From positions 2,232,001-2,296,000 of the forward strand of contig NZ_JAPENL010000001.1 of the NCBI RefSeq assembly GCF_026342015.1: a DNA stretch of 64,000 bases. The letters run 5' to 3'. The translations under genes and the position numbers were made by a program. Each line of letters begins with the position of its first letter. The first letter of the stretch is position 1. Below, one piece after another: positions 7,647 to 17,661 of the stretch. This DNA is from Micromonospora lupini (GTDB lineage Bacteria; Actinomycetota; Actinomycetes; Mycobacteriales; Micromonosporaceae). The notes under the pieces were generated by a model. The model was not told the DNA's origin, did not search any database, and was given only the letters and a program-made list of their open reading frames with translations.

Positions 7647-9992
7647 ATGTCCAACGACGTAACGAGTACCGACGGCGGGGCCTCGACGGCTCCGCCGACA
7701 CGACGACGACGGGCCCTGTGGGTTGCCGGCGTCGCCGGCCTGACCGGGGTGGTCGGCCTGGCCGCCCTCGGTGGTGTGGCCGCCCGGGACGACAAGCCCA
7801 CCTCCGATCGGGTGTCCGACGCCCAGCCGTCGACCAACAGGCAGAAGAACGTCAGCGACGCCGGCGGGAGCACCGACGGTGGCGGGGAGAGCGGCGCCAA
7901 GGACAACGGCGACGACGACTGGAGCGGCGACGACTGGAGCGGCTTCGACGACCGCGCCGGCAAGGACGACAAGCGGGACGAGAAGGACCGCACCAAGCAG
8001 GTGCCCTGCGACTCGGACAAGCTGATCCAGGCGATCACCTTCGCCAACAACGGCGACGGCGGTGTGCTGGAGTTGGCCAAGGGCTGCACGTACACCCTGA
8101 CCCGCAACCAGGACGGCAACGGCCTCCCGGTGATCACCGAGCCCATCACGCTCAAGGGCGAGCACACGACCATCGGCCGTGAGGCCACCGCCGACTACTT
8201 CCGCATCCTGAACGTCGGCCCGGGCGGGCAACTCACCCTCAAGGGCCTGAGCATCAAGGGCGGGCAGACAATCCAGCAGGCCATGACCGTGGAGCCGGCG
8301 ACGGTCTGGGCGCCGTACTCGACCTCGGTCCGGGCCACCGCGCCGACGGCCGAGTCGGCGGCGGCCAGCGCGTCCGGTGCCGCAGCCAAGCCAGCAACGG
8401 CGACGGCAGCCAAGCCGGCAGCGGCGACGGCAGCCAAGCCGGCAGCGGCGACGGCAGCCAAGCCGGCAGCGGCGACGGCAGCCAAGCCGGCAGCGGCGAC
8501 GGCAGCCAAGCCGGCAGCGGCGACGGCAGCCAAGCCGGCAGCGGCGACGGCAGCCAAGCCGGCAGCGGCGACGGCAGCCAAGCCGGCAGCGGCGACGGCA
8601 GCGAAGCCGGCAGCGACGGCAGCGACGGCAGCCAAGCAGACAGCGACCAGTGCGGGAGCTGCCAAGGCGGCGGAGCCGGGAGCAGCCACAGCGATCAAGC
8701 CGGGAGCAGCCAAGGCGGCGGAGCCGACGGCGGCAACCAAGGCTGCGACCAAGCCGGCAGTGCCGACGGGAGCAGACAAGGCGGCCGCGGAGGCGGCGGC
8801 AGCCAAGCAGTCAGCGGCAGCGGCCAAGACGGCTGCGGCTGCGGCTGCGGAGGCAGCGGCCAAGACGGCTGCGGCTGCGGAGGCAGCGGCAGCCAAGCAG
8901 GCGGCCGTGGCAAAGCAGGCCGAGACCAAGCAGGCGGCCACGGCCAAGCAGGCCGACGCCAAGCAGGGCGAGGCCAAGCAGGGCGAGGCCAAGCAGGCAG
9001 CCGCAACCGAGCAGGCAGCCGCCAAGCAGGCAGCGACCACAGCGCCGCAGCAGCCAGCGACAATCGCCAAGGCCCCGCCGGCCGCGGCGAGCACGGCGGC
9101 TGTCGTGCCGCTGGTCGAGGAGCCCGGGTTCAACGACGGCGCCGGGGTGCTCGTACAGCCTGGGGGCCGGGCGGAGATCCTGGACAGTGAGCTGCTCTAC
9201 AACCAGTCCGGCGGCAACGGCGGCGGGTTGGCGAACTTCGGCACGACCAGGCTCAGCAAGAGCACCGTGGCACGCAATACCGCCTTCTTCTACGGCGGCG
9301 GCATCTTCAACACAGGTGTGCTCCAGGTCGACGAGTCCAAGGTCACGGACAACACGGGGATCGTCGGTGGCGGCGGCATCGCCAACGGCGCGGCCTCGAT
9401 CGTCACCGAGAGCATCGACGGCGGCGCGGTCTGGGTCTACAAGAGCGAGATCACCGATAACGAGACGCTCGGTGTCGGCGGCGGCGTCCTGGACGTCGGG
9501 GGCACCACGACCCTGCACGACACGAAGGTCACCGACAACACCGCGGTCCTGGACGGCGGCGGCGTGGGCGTGGCCGACGGTCAGCTCACCCTCACGCACG
9601 CCACGGTGGCCAGGAACAGCGCCGGCCGCGAGGGTGGTGGTGTGGCTGTCGTCGCCGACAGCACCGCGACGATCGAGGACACCGCCATCGCGGACAACAC
9701 CGCGGGGTCGACGGGCGCCGGCCTCTTCAACGATGAGAGCCGCACGACGCTGCGCGACAGCGAGGTCGTCGGCAACCGGGCCATCGGCCCGTTCGCCCGG
9801 GGCGGCGGCATCCTCAACGCCGAGGGGAGCGAGGTCACGCTCTACCGGACGACTGTGGCGCACAACTTCGCCACCCTCGAGCCGGGGGGCATCTTCAACA
9901 GCATCGGCGGCACGGTCCTGCTTGACGACGAGTCCGTGGTCACTGCCAACCGCCCGACGAACTGCTTCAACGTTCGGGACTGCTTCGCCTGA
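7647..9992 (+). CDS. Secreted or anchored right-handed beta-helix protein with Ala/Lys/Pro repeat insert (copy 1)
   Basis: A 781-residue protein of unknown function, paralogous to the next gene. RRRR at residues 18-21 and a hydrophobic stretch near 22-44 form a signal or anchor. An Asp-rich segment follows, then a domain beginning VPCDSDKLIQAI with a short beta-helix entry. A long low-complexity insert (about residues 230-470) contains tandem AAATAAKP units and then AKQA/AKQG-rich sequence. The rest is a parallel beta-helix with repeated GGG(I/L)xN turns (GGNGGGLANFG, GGGIFNTG, GGGIANG) resembling chlamydial Pmp repeats. The protein ends NRPTNCFNVRDCFA. A cell-surface or matrix role is likely but not shown. 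Confidence 0.85.
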   Translation: MSNDVTSTDGGASTAPPTRRRRALWVAGVAGLTGVVGLAALGGVAARDDKPTSDRVSDAQPSTNRQKNVSDAGGSTDGGGESGAKDNGDDDWSGDDWSGFDDRAGKDDKRDEKDRTKQVPCDSDKLIQAITFANNGDGGVLELAKGCTYTLTRNQDGNGLPVITEPITLKGEHTTIGREATADYFRILNVGPGGQLTLKGLSIKGGQTIQQAMTVEPATVWAPYSTSVRATAPTAESAAASASGAAAKPATATAAKPAAATAAKPAAATAAKPAAATAAKPAAATAAKPAAATAAKPAAATAAKPAAATAAKPAAATAAKPAATAATAAKQTATSAGAAKAAEPGAATAIKPGAAKAAEPTAATKAATKPAVPTGADKAAAEAAAAKQSAAAAKTAAAAAAEAAAKTAAAAEAAAAKQAAVAKQAETKQAATAKQADAKQGEAKQGEAKQAAATEQAAAKQAATTAPQQPATIAKAPPAAASTAAVVPLVEEPGFNDGAGVLVQPGGRAEILDSELLYNQSGGNGGGLANFGTTRLSKSTVARNTAFFYGGGIFNTGVLQVDESKVTDNTGIVGGGGIANGAASIVTESIDGGAVWVYKSEITDNETLGVGGGVLDVGGTTTLHDTKVTDNTAVLDGGGVGVADGQLTLTHATVARNSAGREGGGVAVVADSTATIEDTAIADNTAGSTGAGLFNDESRTTLRDSEVVGNRAIGPFARGGGILNAEGSEVTLYRTTVAHNFATLEPGGIFNSIGGTVLLDDESVVTANRPTNCFNVRDCFA
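8382..8619 (+). repeat. 24-bp tandem repeat inside the beta-helix gene
   Basis: Eight perfect 24-bp units (8406-8597) encode AAKPAAAT octapeptides in frame. One degenerate unit precedes them at 8382-8405 and a shortened one follows. The paralogue at 10293 has only a few degenerate AAPK-type repeats at the corresponding place, so the array expanded after the duplication. Perfect identity of units suggests recent expansion and probable length variation among strains. Confidence 0.9.
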
Positions 9993-10021
9993 TCGGGTGG
10001 GGCTGAACCACATAGAGGGCG

Positions 10022-10055
10022 CGCCCCTCCGAGCCGGTCACGGCACGGAGGGGCG
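10022..10055 (+). terminator. Hairpin terminator after beta-helix gene 1
   Basis: Arms CGCCCCTCCG (10022-10031) and CGGAGGGGCG (10046-10055) form a perfect 10-bp stem about 30 nt after the stop codon. There is no T-run, as is usual in actinomycetes. Confidence 0.7.
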
Positions 10056-10212
10056 TACCCATTTGGGCTGGTCAGAGGCCCGACGGCCCGTCTTGGGGGC
10101 GGCGTGCCCGGCCGGGGTCTCCCGCCCGGCGAACGCGGAACATGAACCTAATGTGGGGTTGTTTCGGATACGCCCCCGAGGCGAGGAACATTCTCATACG
10201 GTGTTTTTGGGA

Positions 10213-10231
10213 GCTACAACCGATTTGTAGC
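10213..10231 (+). promoter_or_regulatory. Conserved 5' hairpin upstream of beta-helix gene 2
   Basis: The sequence GCTACAACCGATTTGTAGC forms a perfect 7-bp stem with the CCGAT loop, at the same distance downstream of ATTCTCATACGGTG as in the first paralogue. As DNA it is also a palindrome that a protein could bind, so operator and RNA-element readings both remain open. Confidence 0.6.
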
Positions 10232-10292
10232 AGGGGACGACCGCCTGAGGGCGGCGACCCTGTCTGGTACGAGGAGAGGGCAGAGAGCTCCG

Positions 10293-11939
10293 ATGTCCAA
10301 CTACCTAACGAACAACGAAGCCTCCGGGCGGGCGACGGCCAAGCGCCGCCGCAAGCTCTGGCTCGCCAGCGGCGTGGCCGGTCTGACGGGCGTGATCAGC
10401 CTCGCGGCGGTGGGCGTCGCGGGCAGCGCCGGAGCGGTCGGCCTGAACTGGAACACCGCCCAGGTCAGCAAGGACGGCGACCAGCACGGTGACGAGGGTC
10501 GCGACTGGGACAAGGACCAGGACAAGGACAAGGGCAAGGACCGCGACAAGGACCACGAGCGCGGGAAGGAGGTGCCCTGCGACACCGACAAGCTGATTCA
10601 GGCGATCGTGTTCGCCAACAACAAGCACGGCGGTGTGCTGGAGCTGGCCAAGGGCTGCACCTACAACCTGAGCCGTAACGACTACCAGGGCAACGGCCTG
10701 CCGGTGATCACGGAGAACATCACCCTCAAGGGTGAGCACACCACGATCGTCCGGGAAGCCACTGCCGACTACTTCCGGATCCTGAACGTCGGTAGCGGTG
10801 GGCACCTCACCATCAAGGGCCTGACCATCAAGGGCGGCCAGACCCTCGAACTGGACAACGCCGTCGAGCCGGCGGCCGTCTGGGCGTCCTACTCGGACTC
10901 CGAGGCGATCGCGGCGCAGGTGAAGGCGGGCGTTCCGCTGAACCAGGCGCTCGCGACGCGGCAGGCCAACCCGAAGGCGGGCCTGAAGGCCGCGCCGAAG
11001 GTGACGCCGAAGGCCGCGACGAAGGCGGCGCCGGGCGTCGTCACGCCGCTTGTCGAGGAGCCGGACGAGAACGACGGTGCCGGCATCCTGGTCCAGCCGG
11101 GTGGCACCGCCGAGATCCTGGAGTCCGAGGTCGTCCTCAACCAGTCGGGCGGCAACGGCGGTGGCGTGGCCAACTTCGGCACCACGAAGATCTGGCACAG
11201 CACCGTCACCCGCAACACCGCGTTCTTCTTCGGTGGGGGTGTCTTCAACGCCGGCCTGCTCAAGGTCGAGGAGTCGAAGATCACCGACAACACCGCAGTC
11301 ATCGGTGGTGGCGGTATCTCCAACGGCGCCGCGGAGATCTTCACCGACGACGTCGACGGCGGGACCGTCGAGCTCAAGAAGGCGGAGATCACCGACAACG
11401 AGACGCTTGGCTTCGGCGGCGGCTACCTCGACATCGAGGGCAACACCACGGCGTACGAGACGAAGTTCGCCTCGAACACCGCCGTCCTCGCCGGTGGCGG
11501 TCTGGCCGCGGCCGACAGCCAGCTGAACCTCTACAACAGCACTGTCGAGAAGAACAGCACCGCCGGTGTCGGCGGCGGCGTGGCCATCGCGTTCGACAGC
11601 GCGGTCACGTTCGAGAAGGGCGCCATCAAGGACAACACCGCCGGCTTCTTCGGCGGCGGGCTCTTCAACGCCGGCAGCCTCACCACGCTGCGTGAGACCG
11701 AGGTCGTCGGCAACCGGGCGATCGGTCCGATCGGGGTCGGTGGCGGCATCTTCAACATCTTCGGCGAGGTCAACCTGTCGAAGGCGAAGGTCGCCTACAA
11801 CTTCTCCACCTTCGAGCCGGGCGGGGTCTTCAGCTTCTTCGGCGAGGTGCACGTGGACGACAAGTCCGCGATCACCGCGAACCGTCCGACGAACTGCCTG
11901 GCCATCCCGGGCGGCACCATCGAGAACTGCTTCGCCTGA
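10293..11939 (+). CDS. Secreted or anchored right-handed beta-helix protein (copy 2)
   Basis: A 548-residue paralogue of the preceding gene. Both begin MSN, have a basic residue cluster followed by a hydrophobic segment (LWLASGVAGLTGVISLAAVGVAG), an acidic Asp/Lys-rich spacer, and the domain VPCDTDKLIQAIVFANN. They share the beta-helix blocks GGNGGGVANFGTTK and DNTAGFFGGGLFNAGS and the ending NRPTNCLAIPGGTIENCFA. The long AAATAAKP insert of copy 1 is replaced here by a short segment of AAPKVTPKAATKAAPG type. The function is unknown. The paired cysteines near the ends could form disulfides outside the cell. Confidence 0.87.
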   Translation: MSNYLTNNEASGRATAKRRRKLWLASGVAGLTGVISLAAVGVAGSAGAVGLNWNTAQVSKDGDQHGDEGRDWDKDQDKDKGKDRDKDHERGKEVPCDTDKLIQAIVFANNKHGGVLELAKGCTYNLSRNDYQGNGLPVITENITLKGEHTTIVREATADYFRILNVGSGGHLTIKGLTIKGGQTLELDNAVEPAAVWASYSDSEAIAAQVKAGVPLNQALATRQANPKAGLKAAPKVTPKAATKAAPGVVTPLVEEPDENDGAGILVQPGGTAEILESEVVLNQSGGNGGGVANFGTTKIWHSTVTRNTAFFFGGGVFNAGLLKVEESKITDNTAVIGGGGISNGAAEIFTDDVDGGTVELKKAEITDNETLGFGGGYLDIEGNTTAYETKFASNTAVLAGGGLAAADSQLNLYNSTVEKNSTAGVGGGVAIAFDSAVTFEKGAIKDNTAGFFGGGLFNAGSLTTLRETEVVGNRAIGPIGVGGGIFNIFGEVNLSKAKVAYNFSTFEPGGVFSFFGEVHVDDKSAITANRPTNCLAIPGGTIENCFA

Positions 11940-11965
11940 TCAGGGCGCAGCGCCAGCACGACGGG

Positions 11966-12000
11966 CCGGCCCCCTTCCGCACGACGCGGAAGGGGGCCGG
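11966..12000. terminator. Bidirectional hairpin terminator
   Basis: Perfect 15-bp arms (11966-11980 and 11986-12000) flank the loop ACGAC, between the stop codons of the convergent beta-helix gene 2 and the amylase-pullulanase gene. Confidence 0.85.
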
Positions 12001-12007
12001 TCGCCGC

Positions 12008-15000
12008 TCACTTCTGGACGAACACCGCCACGCTGCGCGCCGGGACGGTGAACGTGCCGGCGGCCCGGTCGAACGACGCCTTCCGCAGCGCCGGGTCGGC
12101 CGAGTTCACCAGCACCGGGTGTAGTGCCACGTCCGCCCCCCGCAGACCGGTGACTGTCTGCGTCGCCGTCTGCGGCGTGCCGTTGAGGACGACTGTCACC
12201 GACTTCCACTCCCCGCCCAGGCCACGGGCGTCGAGAGTCATGGTCAGCACACCCGGGGTCTCCTGCTCCCCGGACAGCGGGAACGCCACCCGCCGCTGCA
12301 CCTGCTCGGCGGTGCCCAGCCCGAACACCGGCGAGGACGCCCGGATGCGCAGCAGCTCGGCGTACCGGGCGTCGGTGGTGGTGATCGCCGCGCAGTCGGG
12401 CACCAGGGCCGGGTCGGCGAGCAGGGGCTTGGCGTACGGCCACTTGTCCTGGTTGTCAGGCGCCGGCGGCAGGCCGGCGCCGAACCCGTTGCCCCGTGCA
12501 CAGTCCCAGCGGATCTGGTTGAACCAGTCACCGGAGTTGAACGAGTTGCGGTCCAACGACTTCGACCGCAGTCGCTCGGTGCCGGCGGTGACGAATCCGG
12601 TGCCCTGCCCCAGCACCACTGTGCTCAGCGCCAGCACCTGCATCCGCGAACGGTCCGCCGCCGAGGTGACCTGCGGCAGCTTGTACGCCAGCGCGTCGTA
12701 CAGGATCTCGTTGTCGTGCGCGTCGACGTAGGTGACGGCCTCCCCGGGCGCCGCCGTGTAGCCGGCCGGGGAGCCGTTGTAGTCCACCTGCGCGCCGGTG
12801 ACCGTCCGTCCCGAGGTGTCGGTGAACCGGTAGTCCCGCAGGTTGCCGGTGAGACCCACCTTGATCACGTCGTGGGCGTGCAGCAGGCGGGCCTTCTGCG
12901 CGGCCGCCGACCCGTTCACCGGGTCGCCGTTGGGGTCGGTGTAGAGCCCGGAGGCGAAGCCCTGCACGCGGGGGTTGGTGTCGAACGGTCCGCCGCCGCG
13001 CACGGCGTCGCGCAGCCGGTCGTTGAACGTGCCGATGCCGGTGCCGGCCATGTTGGCCTGGGTGGCCTGCACGAACCGGGCGTCGTCCGCGACCTCGCCG
13101 AAGTTCCAGCCCTCGCCGTAGAGCATGATCGCCTTGCCGTCCACCCCGTCGCGGGCGACGGTCAGCCGGTCCAGCGCGGCGCGTACGGCCAGGATGTTCG
13201 CCTTCGGGTGGTGCCCCATGAGGTCGAACCGGAAGCCGTCCACCCGGTACTGCTTCGCCCAGGTGACAAGCGAGTCGACGACCAGCTTGCCCATCATCGC
13301 GTGTTCCGGGGCGGTGTTGGCGCAGCAGGTGGAGTTGGCAACGGTGCCGTCCTCCAGCAGCCGGTGGTAGTAGCCGGGCACGATCTGGTCGAGCACCGAC
13401 GTGTCGTCGACGCCGGCCGCCGAGGTGTGGTTGTAGACCACGTCCATGACCACCCGCAGGCCGGCCTCGTTCACCCCGGCGACCATCCGACGGAACTCGG
13501 TGGTCCGCGCCGCGCCGACCGGGTCGACGGCGTACCCGCCCTCCGGGACGGTGTAGTGCAGCGGGTCGTACCCCCAGTTGTAGCCGTCGGTCTCGGCCAC
13601 CGCCGCCACGCACTTCTGCTGCTGCTCGGAGTCCGGCGGGAGCGCCGCCAGGTCACAGGCCGGCTGGCGCTGGTCGGCCCGCTTCTCGGGGATCGTGGCG
13701 AAGTCGAACGCCGGCAGCAGGTGCAGGTGGGTGACACCGGCGTCGCCCAACGCCCGCAGGTGGGTCATCCCGGCGGACTTCGGGTCGGTGAAGGCCAGGA
13801 AGGTACCCCGCCGCTCGGCCGGCACCGTGTCGTCGGCGATGGAGAAGTCGCGTACCGACAGCTCGGAGATCTGCGCCTTCGACGCCGGCACGGCCGCCGG
13901 TTTACGCAGGGTCCGCCAGCCCGGCGGGGCCAACGCCGAGTCGTTCAGGTCGACGAGCTGACTGTGCGTGGAGTCCGCGGCGAGGGCCACGGAGTACGGG
14001 TCGGTCACCGACGCGGTGACCATCCGCTGCGCGGCCGGCTGCCACGCCTGCACCTGGTAGCGGTAGTACTTCCCCGTCCAGGCGTGGCTGCCGCGTACCG
14101 ACCAGACGCCGGTGCGGTCGTCGCGGCGCATCGGCACCGTCTTCGGTGTCGCGGTCGGCGCGTCGAACAGTTGCAGCGCCACCGTCCGGGCGGTCGGCGC
14201 CCAGAGCGCGAGGCTCGGCGTCCGACCGGTGAAGGTCGGGCCGAGCGTGACCTGGGTGGCCCGGGAGTACACGTCGTCGAGCACGCCGGGGATCTGCACG
14301 CCTGTCGCGGCGAGCAGGGCGCCCGACGCGTCGCGCTCGGTGACCAGCAGCTGCCCGCGCAGCGCCGCCGGCACCTTCGCCAGGTCACCCCGGTCCAGCG
14401 TGAAGGCACGGTAGGACCACAGGTGCGGGAACGCCGCGCGCTGGGCCTCGGTGAGCCCGTTGCGCTGCGCCCGCAACCGCAGACTTGTGTACGTCCCGGA
14501 CAGCTCGCCGTCGACGACGCTCACCCCGCCGGTCGGGGCGGCCACCACTGCGTACACCCGGCCGTCGGTCGGTGGTGTCCGCCAGGCCACTGTGGCCCTG
14601 TCGATCCAGTGCGCGTTCTGCTCGCCGATGTCGGTGTCCCCGCCTGCGCTTGTCGCGGTCGACGGCAGCAGCCGCCCCGGGGTGGCGGCGAGCAGCCACA
14701 CCTCCCGGCCCGCGCCTGCGAAGTCGAGCCGCTGATCGTCGGGCAGATCCTTGGTGTCGCCCTTGTGAAGGATGTAGTTCAGCCCGGTGGCTCCGGTCGC
14801 CAGCGGCACCCGGAACACCGCGCCGAACGCGTCGGTGGAGGTCGGCGTGAGCGGGGTGGCCCAGTCGGTCGGGTTGGCCGCCCCGTCCCACAGGTGCAGC
14901 CCCCACCCGTCGTAGTTGCCGTCTGCCCGCCGGTAGTGGATGACTGCGGTGCCCTCCTCGACTGGCGGGTCCGGTTGACCTGTCGCCGCCTGCCTGCTCG

Positions 15001-17551
15001 GATAGACCGTCGGGTCGCCCTGCTTGAGCCAGACCTCACCGGTCTGCGTGACGTCGATGGTGCGGTCCTGGGCGACGTCCTTCGTGCCGTCGGCGTCGAC
15101 CACCACGAAGCCCACCGACGTCGCGCCCGGCTTGAGCTTCACCCAGGCGAACCGACCGTAGGAGTCCGCACCGGCGAACGGCTGCCCCTTCGGCCACTCG
15201 GTGACGTACGCCGGGTCGATGTCACCCCACGCGTACAGCGACCAGTCGTCGTACCCCCCGGCCGGACGCTTGTAGTGCACCACCGCCCACTCCCGGGATC
15301 CGCCCTGCTCGGGTGTCCCGACGACGGCGACGGACCGCGCGGTCGCGGTGCGGCCCCGGCCGTCGCGGACGACGGCGCGGTACTCGATCCGGGTGCCACC
15401 GGCCAACCCGTCCAGGTCGTGGTGCACGGTGTACGGCGCGTGGTCGGCGCTGCCCAGCAGCGTCCACCTGCCGCCGGCCACCCGGGCCGCCACGGTGACG
15501 GTCGCCAGCGGGTCACCTGTCACCTTCGCGGTGACCGCCGCGCGGGTGGCCACCGACGCGCCCGGCGCGGGAGTGGTGATGGTGATGGCCGGGTTGCCGG
15601 TCGGCCGGGCGATGGCGGTGCCCGCCCGGTACACGGCCGCCGACAGCGGCGGCACGGTCAGCGTCAGCCTGCCGTCGCCGCCCGCCGTCGCGGTCGGACG
15701 GCCCGGGGGCGCTCCGGCGCCGCCGGCCTGTTCGCCGTTCGATCCGCCGTAGATGCCGGTGAAGGTGGCGCCGGCCGACCAGGTGTCCACTGTGACAGTC
15801 TGCGCGGTCGCGGCGTTGTTCACCGCCACCACGTACTCGGTCCGGTCGGCGGGAGCGATACGGGAGGCGGCGAACACGCCGGGGCCGTCGGCGGCGTACC
15901 GGGTGACCTGGATGCCGTCGCGCAGCGCCTGATGCGCCTGACGCAGTCGGCTCAGCTCGGCGATCGTCCGGTACAGCGGGTGGCCGGTGTCGAACTGGTC
16001 GCTGGCGTGGGTGCGGTCGGTGCCGAGCAGGTCGTCGTCGAGATAGTCGGGAACTTTCGACGCGAACATGTCCTGCCGGGCGTCCTTGTCGCCGCCGGGA
16101 CCTGTGAAGCCCTGCTCGTCGCCGGAGTAGACCACCGGCTGGCCACGGGTCAGGAACATCAACTGGTGGGCCAGCTGGTCCCGACGCAGGTGGCTGGCCG
16201 GGTCGGTGCCGCCGCCGGCGATGAACGACCCGATCCGGCCCATGTCGTGGTTACCGAGGAAGGTGGTCAGGCGACCGGCGTCGGTGTCCCGGGCGGCGTA
16301 GAGGTCGTCGCGGGCGTACACGTCGGCGAGGGCCTTCGCCGAGCCGGCGCCCGCCGTGTAGCCCCGCGCTGCCTCCTGGAACGCGAAGTCGATGGTGGCG
16401 GGCAGGCCACCCCGCCGCACGTACGTCGACGTGACCTCCGGGTTGGCGCTGTACACCTCGCCGAACAGGAAGAAGTCCTTCTTGCCGGCCTTCTCGGCGG
16501 CCCGCTCGACACCCCGGGTGAACTGCGGCCAGAAGTCCATGTTGACATGCTTGACGGTGTCCAGCCGGAACCCGTCGACGCCTGTCGCGCCGATCCAGTC
16601 GCCGTACGCCTTCGTCATTCCCCGCACCACCTCGGGACGCTCGGTCCACAGGTCGTCGAGGCCGCTGAAGTCGCCGTACTCGCTGTTCTCGCCGGAGAAG
16701 GTCGAGTCACCCCGGTTGTGGTACATGGTCGCGTCGTTGAGCCAGGCCGGCACCTTCACGGTGGCGTCACCGGGGTCGGGAAAGACCGGCGTGTACGGGC
16801 CGGAGTTCCTGTCGACAGTCGGGAAGTCACGGCTGCCGTCGGCGTAGTTGCGGTCCTCGAAGGCCCGCCCCTGCGCGTCGGTGTACGGCGAGGTGGCCTT
16901 GTCCACGTAGGCGTAGGAGTCCTCGGCGTACCTGATGACGTCGGCGGTGTGGTTGACCACGACGTCGAGGTAGACCTTGATCCCCCTGCGGTGCGCGAGC
17001 GAGACCAGCTCCTTGAGCTGCGCGTTGGTGCCGAAGTGCGGGTCGACCTGGGTGAAGTCGGTGATCCAGTAGCCGTGGTAGCCGGCCGAGACGTCATCAC
17101 CCCTGCCCTGCACCGGACGGTTCTTGAAGATCGGGGCGAGCCAGATGGCGGTGGTGCCCAGACCCTGGATGTAGGCCAGCTTGTCGATGACGCCCTTGAG
17201 GTCGCCGCCGTGGTAGAAGCCCTTGTCGGTCGGGTCGAGCCCGGTGCGCAGCCGGTCACCGGTCAGGCCACCGGAATCGTTGCGCCGGTCGCCGTTGGCG
17301 AACCGGTCCGGCAGGACGAAGTAGAACTGCTCGGCACGCGCGCGGTCGGCGCCGGCGGCAAGCAACGCCTCGGCGGTGGGCTCGTCGCGCCACTGCACGG
17401 CGCCCGCCGCGGCGAGGGGGTCACCGCCGGACGGTGAGGGGCCGGCCTCGGCGCCGAGGGGACGCGCGGATTCCGGCGTACCGACGAGGGTGAAGGTGAG
17501 CAGGCAGACGAGCGCGAGCACTGCGGTACGCGGGATCGGCGGGGGTTTCAT
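12008..17551 (-). CDS. Secreted bifunctional alpha-amylase/pullulanase (two GH13 domains)
   Basis: A 1847-residue secreted enzyme for starch or pullulan breakdown. The start ATG 17551 follows AGAGGAAGG and gives a signal peptide ([20 protein letters not shown]). The first GH13 domain (about 60-600) has nucleophile GFRLDTVKH near 320, acid [13 protein letters not shown] and FLGNHDMGR. An Ig-like module lies near 650-740. Two pullulanase-associated CBM41/PUD modules follow ([14 protein letters not shown] near 757, [14 protein letters not shown] near 869). The second catalytic part is type I pullulanase, with [10 protein letters not shown] near 1322, [12 protein letters not shown] near 1440, [11 protein letters not shown] and YVDAHDNEI. 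The combination predicts cleavage of alpha-1,4 and alpha-1,6 bonds by one polypeptide. The ORF could extend upstream, but those residues have no signal-peptide character. Confidence 0.95.
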   Translation of the reverse strand: MKPPPIPRTAVLALVCLLTFTLVGTPESARPLGAEAGPSPSGGDPLAAAGAVQWRDEPTAEALLAAGADRARAEQFYFVLPDRFANGDRRNDSGGLTGDRLRTGLDPTDKGFYHGGDLKGVIDKLAYIQGLGTTAIWLAPIFKNRPVQGRGDDVSAGYHGYWITDFTQVDPHFGTNAQLKELVSLAHRRGIKVYLDVVVNHTADVIRYAEDSYAYVDKATSPYTDAQGRAFEDRNYADGSRDFPTVDRNSGPYTPVFPDPGDATVKVPAWLNDATMYHNRGDSTFSGENSEYGDFSGLDDLWTERPEVVRGMTKAYGDWIGATGVDGFRLDTVKHVNMDFWPQFTRGVERAAEKAGKKDFFLFGEVYSANPEVTSTYVRRGGLPATIDFAFQEAARGYTAGAGSAKALADVYARDDLYAARDTDAGRLTTFLGNHDMGRIGSFIAGGGTDPASHLRRDQLAHQLMFLTRGQPVVYSGDEQGFTGPGGDKDARQDMFASKVPDYLDDDLLGTDRTHASDQFDTGHPLYRTIAELSRLRQAHQALRDGIQVTRYAADGPGVFAASRIAPADRTEYVVAVNNAATAQTVTVDTWSAGATFTGIYGGSNGEQAGGAGAPPGRPTATAGGDGRLTLTVPPLSAAVYRAGTAIARPTGNPAITITTPAPGASVATRAAVTAKVTGDPLATVTVAARVAGGRWTLLGSADHAPYTVHHDLDGLAGGTRIEYRAVVRDGRGRTATARSVAVVGTPEQGGSREWAVVHYKRPAGGYDDWSLYAWGDIDPAYVTEWPKGQPFAGADSYGRFAWVKLKPGATSVGFVVVDADGTKDVAQDRTIDVTQTGEVWLKQGDPTVYPSRQAATGQPDPPVEEGTAVIHYRRADGNYDGWGLHLWDGAANPTDWATPLTPTSTDAFGAVFRVPLATGATGLNYILHKGDTKDLPDDQRLDFAGAGREVWLLAATPGRLLPSTATSAGGDTDIGEQNAHWIDRATVAWRTPPTDGRVYAVVAAPTGGVSVVDGELSGTYTSLRLRAQRNGLTEAQRAAFPHLWSYRAFTLDRGDLAKVPAALRGQLLVTERDASGALLAATGVQIPGVLDDVYSRATQVTLGPTFTGRTPSLALWAPTARTVALQLFDAPTATPKTVPMRRDDRTGVWSVRGSHAWTGKYYRYQVQAWQPAAQRMVTASVTDPYSVALAADSTHSQLVDLNDSALAPPGWRTLRKPAAVPASKAQISELSVRDFSIADDTVPAERRGTFLAFTDPKSAGMTHLRALGDAGVTHLHLLPAFDFATIPEKRADQRQPACDLAALPPDSEQQQKCVAAVAETDGYNWGYDPLHYTVPEGGYAVDPVGAARTTEFRRMVAGVNEAGLRVVMDVVYNHTSAAGVDDTSVLDQIVPGYYHRLLEDGTVANSTCCANTAPEHAMMGKLVVDSLVTWAKQYRVDGFRFDLMGHHPKANILAVRAALDRLTVARDGVDGKAIMLYGEGWNFGEVADDARFVQATQANMAGTGIGTFNDRLRDAVRGGGPFDTNPRVQGFASGLYTDPNGDPVNGSAAAQKARLLHAHDVIKVGLTGNLRDYRFTDTSGRTVTGAQVDYNGSPAGYTAAPGEAVTYVDAHDNEILYDALAYKLPQVTSAADRSRMQVLALSTVVLGQGTGFVTAGTERLRSKSLDRNSFNSGDWFNQIRWDCARGNGFGAGLPPAPDNQDKWPYAKPLLADPALVPDCAAITTTDARYAELLRIRASSPVFGLGTAEQVQRRVAFPLSGEQETPGVLTMTLDARGLGGEWKSVTVVLNGTPQTATQTVTGLRGADVALHPVLVNSADPALRKASFDRAAGTFTVPARSVAVFVQK

Positions 17552-17600
17552 CGACGGCCTTCCTCTGGTCGTGATTGGCCGCACGCTAACTCTTGCCGAA

Positions 17601-17622
17601 ACAATCTGCAATACCTTGCAAA
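17601..17622 (-). promoter_or_regulatory. TTGCA direct repeats upstream of the amylase-pullulanase gene
   Basis: Read on the minus strand, TTGCAAGGTATTGCA contains two TTGCA half-sites 10 bp apart, about 60-70 bp upstream of the start codon. Similar TTGCA direct repeats in Streptomyces amylase promoters are bound by the LacI-type regulator MalR. The assignment here is by resemblance; no malR gene is in the window. Confidence 0.5.
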
Positions 17623-17661
17623 CAAAGTCGTAACCGAGCAAGGTCTTTGCGGAAGGGCAGC

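Larger units (their letters stand above)
9993..10292. other. 300-bp spacer between the two beta-helix genes
   Basis: It holds a terminator hairpin (10022-10055) followed by the duplicated upstream region of the second gene. That region includes TCGGATACG, ATTCTCATACGGTG, the hairpin at 10213-10231 and the phrase GACCCTGTCTGGTA just before the Shine-Dalgarno. I see no further gene. Confidence 0.7.

Noticed and set aside
8195..9133. Long Ala/Cys-rich open frame on the minus strand opposite the beta-helix gene
   Set aside because: It mirrors the 24-bp repeat array and G+C-rich codon bias; no ribosome-binding site or family resemblance.
12716..17437. A 1573-codon open frame on the plus strand opposite the amylase-pullulanase gene
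   Set aside because: It is the antisense frame of a high-G+C gene whose sense frame is unambiguous; the translation is Val/Gly/Arg/His-rich without domains.
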